A stretch of 18,082 nucleotides of DNA, taken from DATJZH01 sp035499215. GTDB taxonomy: Bacteria; Actinomycetota; Actinomycetes; Streptosporangiales; Streptosporangiaceae. The stretch is from assembly GCA_035499215.1 (NCBI GenBank), contig DATJZH010000074.1, positions 1 to 18,082 of the forward strand, in the 5' to 3' direction. The notes under the pieces were generated by a model. The model was not told where the DNA came from and searched no databases. It was given only the letters and a program-made list of their open reading frames with translations. Of this stretch, positions 14,813 to 18,082 are shown piece after piece; positions within the stretch are counted from its first letter, which is position 1; the number at the start of each line of letters is the position of its first letter. The position numbers and the translations under genes were made by a program.

Positions 14813-15678
14813 CGGCTCGTCACCAGGGCCTGCGCCTCGGCCACCCGGACGGCGACGGGAAAGCCGACCTGCAGGCCCGCGTCCACTATTCCGCCGCTGC
14901 CGCCTGAGCCCATCCAGGTCACCCGCCAGGTCACGGTCACCGATGCCGGGTAGGCGTGTCGTGGCTGCAGCGCCGAGGACCGGCTGTAGGTGTAACTGCA
15001 GTCGCTGCCCGCGGCACCGTGCCGGGCCTGGCTCCCGTACGGCGTGCCGGGCCCCGCGCAGGATGCGGCGGGCAGGCCGGCGCCAGGGAAGAACGTCAGT
15101 TCACGGGGCGTCGCGATCGCCTCGGCCCACACCGGCCCGGCTCTGACGGTGACCGTCACCGGTTTCCATCGCGGGCCGGGGATCCAGAACCATTCGGGCA
15201 GGCCGACAAGTCCGTCGCTGCCGAGCGGCGGCGCCGTGGCAGGCCGCAGGGCGGGAACCTTGAGCTCGCCCATCGCGATCTGCAGGAGTTCCTGCGGAGT
15301 TACCGCGGGAGCCCCGGCTGCGGATACCAGTGCCACCCCGCCGAACGGGCTCCTGCCCGGGCAGGTGATCGCCTCCCACTTGTCGCCGTTCGGTGCCTTT
15401 GGCAGGCCGAGGAAGTGAATCTGGGCCGCCGACAGGGGCGTCAGCGTGCAGGCGTACTTCGACGCGCGGGAGCCGCCGCCACCGGAGCCGGGCCCGCCGG
15501 GAGTACCGCTGCCACTGCTGCAGTTCAGCACCCAGCTGTCGGGCGGCTGGAACGAGTAGCTGCAGCCGGGGACGCCCGGCGGGCCTGCGGCCCGCGCCTC
15601 GGGCACGCCCGCCATCGCCGCCGAGATCAGCGCTGTCATCGTCACCGCCGTAACCAGAAGGAACGTCAGGGCTCGCAT
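14809..15678 (-). CDS. Tad-associated secreted protein with six cysteines
   Basis: A 289-residue exported protein. The ATG at 15676-15678 is followed by a signal peptide (MRALTFLLVTAVTMTALISA, cut probably after AAMAG or EARA). The mature part begins with a Gly/Ser/Pro-rich segment and has six cysteines, enough for three disulfides, and a C-terminal beta-rich half with 'LPEWFWIPGPRWKPVTVTV', 'SYTYSRSSALQP' and 'VTVTWRVTW'. I recognise this arrangement as a conserved hypothetical family next to actinobacterial tad genes, sometimes mislabelled 'ATP/GTP-binding'; no nucleotide-binding motif is visible here. It overlaps the preceding gene by 13 nt and the SAF gene by 4 nt. A wall-side partner of the pilus is a reasonable inference; the function is unknown. 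Confidence 0.75.
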   Translation of the reverse strand: MRALTFLLVTAVTMTALISAAMAGVPEARAAGPPGVPGCSYSFQPPDSWVLNCSSGSGTPGGPGSGGGGSRASKYACTLTPLSAAQIHFLGLPKAPNGDKWEAITCPGRSPFGGVALVSAAGAPAVTPQELLQIAMGELKVPALRPATAPPLGSDGLVGLPEWFWIPGPRWKPVTVTVRAGPVWAEAIATPRELTFFPGAGLPAASCAGPGTPYGSQARHGAAGSDCSYTYSRSSALQPRHAYPASVTVTWRVTWMGSGGSGGIVDAGLQVGFPVAVRVAEAQALVTSR

Positions 15679-16319
15679 GGAACCACCACCGGCTGCATGT
15701 TGCTGACCAGCCACCGCCCGCGGGAGAGCAGGAGCGTTACGTAGAAGTTCAGCCGCGGCAGGCCGAAGCTGTCCGGGACGGCCTGGCCGCTGCGGTCGTC
15801 CTGCACGCCTAAGCGGCTCAGATCCAGGCAGTCGTGCAGCGTGGCGTGCTGGCCGCTGATCCGGACGCTCAGCACATGGGTTACGGCCGCTCCGTAGGCG
15901 ATTTCGTGCGCGGCCCAGTCCCGGCGGTAGGCCGCGATCAATGGCGGGATGCTGGCAGACGTGACGTAACCGGCCAGAATCGAACGCGCCGCGGCCGCAT
16001 TCCGGGCGGTCATGCCCTGGGCGTACGCCTGCCAGTAGCCGTCGTAGGCGGTGACGGCCTGCTGCCGCTCGGTCGGCCTCGGGTTCGTCGGTGCCGCCGG
16101 GGCGACATCTGGCCCGGACTTGCGCGGCAGTTCGACGCGCGCCTGGCTCGCGCATCCGGCTGCTGCGAGCGCGGCGGCGAATGCCGGGGCAGCAAGCCAG
16201 TTCCGGCGCGCGCGGCGGAGGTCACAGGGCCTCGGCTGCCGCCCGGCACGGCCGTCTGGCCGTAACAGGCGAACCTGCGCGCTGGGAAGCCGACGACGGC
16301 CGGCGGCAAGGAAGGACAT
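15666..16319 (-). CDS. Lipoprotein-like secreted protein, NTF2-like C-terminal domain
   Basis: A 217-residue protein of unknown function opening the main tad transcription unit. The ATG at 16317-16319 is preceded by AGGAG 11 nt upstream; the frame is open further to 16430 but without a better start. After an Arg-rich n-region of about 40 residues (RRARRN) comes a hydrophobic stretch ending in a lipobox-like LAAAGC, with Cys56 as the possible lipid-modified residue; the n-region is unusually long. The C-terminal domain, starting 'AVTAYDGYWQAYAQGMTARN' and ending 'FYVTLLLSRGRWLVSNMQPV', has the helix-then-sheet look of NTF2-like domains. It overlaps the secreted six-cysteine gene by 13 nt, so the two may form an extracytoplasmic pair. 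Confidence 0.65.
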   Translation of the reverse strand: MSFLAAGRRRLPSAQVRLLRPDGRAGRQPRPCDLRRARRNWLAAPAFAAALAAAGCASQARVELPRKSGPDVAPAAPTNPRPTERQQAVTAYDGYWQAYAQGMTARNAAAARSILAGYVTSASIPPLIAAYRRDWAAHEIAYGAAVTHVLSVRISGQHATLHDCLDLSRLGVQDDRSGQAVPDSFGLPRLNFYVTLLLSRGRWLVSNMQPVVVPCEP

Positions 16320-16329
16320 GCGCAGAACT

Positions 16330-16400
16330 GCTCCTGCTGACCCTAATTGATGTGTATCTGACCGAGCTGACAGCATTACGCATTCTGCGACCAATCCACG
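16330..16400 (-). promoter_or_regulatory. Likely promoter/leader region of the main tad operon
   Basis: This is the most AT-rich stretch of the 216-bp gap between the prepilin peptidase stop (16536) and the first operon gene (16319). It holds TAGGGT and TACACA hexamers on the minus strand and the AGGAG ribosome binding site, but no -35/-10 pair with proper spacing that I trust. The location is an inference. Confidence 0.3.
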
Positions 16401-16439
16401 ACCCTTCGCTACCGGAACGTGAACACTCATCCGGTCGCG

Positions 16440-16463
16440 CGCGGGCCGGGGACCCGGCCCGCG
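16440..16463 (-). terminator. Candidate terminator hairpin after the prepilin peptidase gene
   Basis: A perfect 11-bp inverted repeat: 16440-16450 (CGCGGGCCGGG) and 16453-16463 (CCCGGCCCGCG) with GA between. It lies 73 nt after the peptidase stop and before the main operon. No T-run follows on the minus strand. It could end peptidase transcription or act as an attenuator. Confidence 0.45.
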
Positions 16464-16535
16464 ATCGGCAACCTCGCAATCCCCCGGCCGGGAAGAGAGC
16501 TTCAGCTGCGGTCTGACGAGCCAGGGATCCCAGGA

Positions 16536-17354
16536 CTAGTGAGAACCCATGAGCGCCGCCGTGATCGCCGCTAGCGTCCCGGCGAGCAGGAACGGGCCGA
16601 ACGGGATCTGCTGCCGCAGCGTCGCGCGCCGCAGCGCAAGCAGGGTCAGGCCGTAGGCCGCGGCCAGCAGCAGGCCGGCTAATATCCCGCCGAACAGGAC
16701 CTGCCAGCCGAACCAGGCCAGTGCCGTCCCGGCACTGGCTGACAGCTTGACGTCACCTAGCCCGACGGAGCCCGGCCTGCCTATGGCAAGCGCCAGGAAG
16801 CACGCGGCGAGCACCGCTCCGCCCGCTGCGGCGCGGGCCAGCTGTGCCCAGTGACCGCCCGCTGCCGCTGCCGCTGCCAGCAGCACCAGGGTGCCCGCAT
16901 ACGCCGCTGCGGTGAGGGCATTCGGCAGCCGCCGCGTTCGCATGTCGATCAGCGCGAGCGGAACTGCGCAAACGCCAAGCCAGCAGAGCGCGGGCAGCAC
17001 CGGAACCGGCCCGGCACTGGCTGCGAGCATGCCGACCACGGCTGCGGCCGCCGCCTCGACCGACAGTGATGGCAGCCGCAGGCTCCGGCCAGCCGCCGTC
17101 ATTGCGGCAGCGCTGCCCTCGCCGGCATGAGCGCCGCCGGCCCGGGCATCTCCGGCGCTGTCTAACCCGCCGCCGGCATCAGCACCGCCGGCCCGGGCAT
17201 CTCCGGTGCCGTCTAACCCGCCGCCGGCATCTCCGTTCGCGCCGGCGGCTGCCCGGCGGCCCGCGGCTGAATACCGCGCAACGGCTGCCCGCGCCGGGAT
17301 CCCGCCGACGAGCCCGGCCAGCGCGACGACGGCGACAAGCCAGGACAGCGTCAC
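16536..17354 (-). CDS. Prepilin peptidase, A24 family (TadV/CpaA-like)
   Basis: A 272-residue membrane aspartyl protease that cuts the leader from prepilins. The two catalytic aspartates are visible: Asp137 in ALIDMRTRRLPN and Asp201 in the GxGD motif GLGDVKLSA, in the expected membrane context. About seven hydrophobic segments are present. Compared with short TadV enzymes it carries an insert of about 70 residues after helix 1, with two copies of a 17-residue Gly/Ala/Asp-rich repeat; no zinc-binding cysteines are seen. The GTG at 17352-17354 is the best start, just before helix 1, but has no Shine-Dalgarno. It lies upstream of the tad operon on the same strand and is the natural processing enzyme for the pilin and TadE-like proteins. 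Confidence 0.88.
   Translation of the reverse strand: MTLSWLVAVVALAGLVGGIPARAAVARYSAAGRRAAAGANGDAGGGLDGTGDARAGGADAGGGLDSAGDARAGGAHAGEGSAAAMTAAGRSLRLPSLSVEAAAAAVVGMLAASAGPVPVLPALCWLGVCAVPLALIDMRTRRLPNALTAAAYAGTLVLLAAAAAAGGHWAQLARAAAGGAVLAACFLALAIGRPGSVGLGDVKLSASAGTALAWFGWQVLFGGILAGLLLAAAYGLTLLALRRATLRQQIPFGPFLLAGTLAAITAALMGSH
17131..17232 (-). repeat. Two 51-bp direct repeats in the prepilin peptidase gene
   Basis: Units 17131-17181 and 17182-17232 differ at about four positions and encode 17-residue Gly/Ala/Asp-rich blocks (GLDGTGDARAGGA and GLDSAGDARAGGA cores) in the loop after the first helix. The duplication is in frame and looks recent. Confidence 0.9.
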
Positions 17355-17443
17355 CCGGCCATTGTCGTCGATCCGCCAGTCTTCCGCAGGAGCGGCGGGT
17401 CACTGCCCGCCCGGGCGCTGGACGCGGATGGTCCGGCTGGCTG

Positions 17444-17449
17444 CATAAT
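17444..17449 (+). promoter_or_regulatory. Possible -10 element for the Rieske gene
   Basis: CATAAT stands out in very GC-rich DNA, about 80 bp before the Rieske start. The nearest -35-like TGGACG is 19 nt upstream, longer than ideal. The 176-bp gap to the divergent prepilin peptidase gene holds no other feature I can support. Confidence 0.3.
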
Positions 17450-17518
17450 CGCCTTGTCCAGCCCAAAGGCCGGCGACATCGCCGCCGCGGCGGTTCCGGC
17501 GCGCCGCGCCGCTCAGGC

Positions 17519-17524
17519 AGGAGG
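17519..17524 (+). promoter_or_regulatory. Shine-Dalgarno fixing the Rieske gene start
   Basis: AGGAGG lies 6 nt before the GTG at 17531. It supports that start over other in-frame GTG codons downstream. Confidence 0.75.
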
Positions 17525-17530
17525 CCGACC

Positions 17531-17818
17531 GTGACACCTCCCGGTGTGTTCGCCAACCTGCGTGCCCAGCGCGCGTGCTGGCATCCGGTCGCCTTCGCGG
17601 CTGATCTCGCCGACCAGCCGCTGCCCGCCGATCTGCTCGGCGAACCGCTCGTGCTGTGGCGGGGACGCGACGGCAGCCTCCGGGTGCTGTCGGACCTGTG
17701 CGTGCACCGCGGCACCGCGCTGTCCCTGGGCCGGATCGACGGGGGCGAGCTCGTCTGCGCTTACCACGGCTGGCGCTACGCCGCGGACGGCAGGTGCGTG
17801 GCGATACCGCAGCTGGAG
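17531..17818 (+). pseudogene. Rieske [2Fe-2S] oxygenase-type protein, truncated after the Rieske domain
   Basis: The first 96 codons encode the N-terminal Rieske domain of an oxygenase or related protein: 'RACWHPVAFAADL', 'LVLWRGRDGSLRVLSD', then the cluster ligands Cys57-x-His59 (CVHRG) and Cys76-x-x-His79 (CAYHGWRYAADG). All four ligands are intact. After IPQLE the expected catalytic domain with its mononuclear-iron site is missing; the same frame continues into transposase-like sequence from codon 97. The frame stays open to the window end, so a hybrid protein is formally possible, but a complete Rieske oxygenase is not present. The start has a strong AGGAGG. Substrate cannot be predicted from this domain alone. 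Confidence 0.75.
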
Positions 17819-17987
17819 ATGGCCTGGATGTGGGGGGCGCTGCTCGCCGCGAGCATGGCCGCCTGGCTGCACCAGCTCACCGCCCGCACCGCCGGTGAGG
17901 ACATCCTGGCAGGGCACGGCGTCCGCAGCGGCAAAGCCATGATCGCCACCTTGCGGCGGCGGCTCATCGCCGTCCCGGGCCGGCTGA
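17819..17987 (+). mobile_element. Remnant of an IS1380-family-like transposase C-terminus
   Basis: From codon 97 of the Rieske frame the protein changes to 'MAWMWGALLAASMAAWLHQL', then 'GKAMIATLRRRLIAVPGRLI', which I recognise as the C-terminal part of actinobacterial IS1380-type transposases (a hydrophobic helical segment, then the basic 'LRRRLI.VPGRL' stretch). The catalytic DDE region is absent upstream, and the usual ending after VPGRLI is also missing. It is therefore an internal fragment flanked by two breakpoints, with no inverted repeats visible. Family assignment is from memory. Confidence 0.6.
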
Positions 17988-18082
17988 TCCTGTGCCGCTC
18001 GAATACTCAATTGGGGTGCCTGACCTGCACTGTCGCTGACAGGCTGGACACGATGGTGGTTAGCTGGGCGGGTGCTGTTCAA
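17988..18082 (+). other. Unassigned sequence at right edge, beyond the transposase fragment
   Basis: After VPGRLI the translation (LCRSNTQLGCLTC) fits neither the transposase nor a Rieske enzyme. Base composition is less GC-rich (for example AATACTCAATTGG near 18002). It may be the edge of another element or intergenic DNA. Nothing else can be supported. Confidence 0.4.

Overview
The window is high-GC DNA with strongly GC-biased third codon positions, GTG starts and tightly packed genes. Together with an actinobacterial-type tad (tight adherence) pilus locus, this points to a soil-type actinomycete. I cannot place it below phylum/class level from sequence alone. No rRNA, tRNA or CRISPR array was seen.

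Left part, plus strand (1-2396): the 3' end of a sensor histidine kinase gene, a candidate terminator hairpin, then two overlapping genes. The first encodes a UbiE/MenG-type methyltransferase and the second a multi-pass membrane protein that looks like a divergent UbiA-type prenyltransferase. They converge, 15 bp apart, on a minus-strand gene (2412-4904) whose product joins a membrane N-terminus, a kinase-like domain with a mutated catalytic loop, and a C-terminal lysylphosphatidylglycerol-synthase-type transmembrane (UPF0104/AglD-like) domain.

Centre (4972-17354, minus strand): a nearly complete actinobacterial tad/flp pilus cluster. In transcription order it holds a prepilin peptidase (217 bp apart from the rest), a lipoprotein-like NTF2-like protein, a six-cysteine secreted protein, a SAF/RcpC-like protein, TadZ-like, TadA ATPase, TadB, TadC, a small Flp-type pilin, two TadE-like minor pilins, a TadG-like protein, and a large membrane protein with an external LysM domain and a cytosolic SARP/BTAD-type module. 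Most junctions are 4-nt ATGA overlaps, so translation is probably coupled. No secretin (RcpA/CpaC) or TadD was seen, which fits a Gram-positive envelope. The TadA/B/C motor would assemble the pilin after cleavage by the A24 peptidase, the TadE/G proteins would act as minor pilins, and the LysM-BTAD protein could report cell-wall or pilus state to the cytosol.

Most interesting points: (i) three tandem 20-bp repeats at the tadB/tadC junction, each carrying its own Shine-Dalgarno and ATG, which create a 7-codon relay ORF linked to both neighbours by ATGA overlaps; (ii) the LysM-membrane-BTAD architecture; (iii) a TadZ-like protein without the P-loop lysine; (iv) a pseudokinase fused to a flippase-like domain; and (v) a broken Rieske gene at the right edge, joined in frame to an IS1380-like transposase C-terminus and then to unrelated sequence, which is either a real rearrangement or an assembly chimera.
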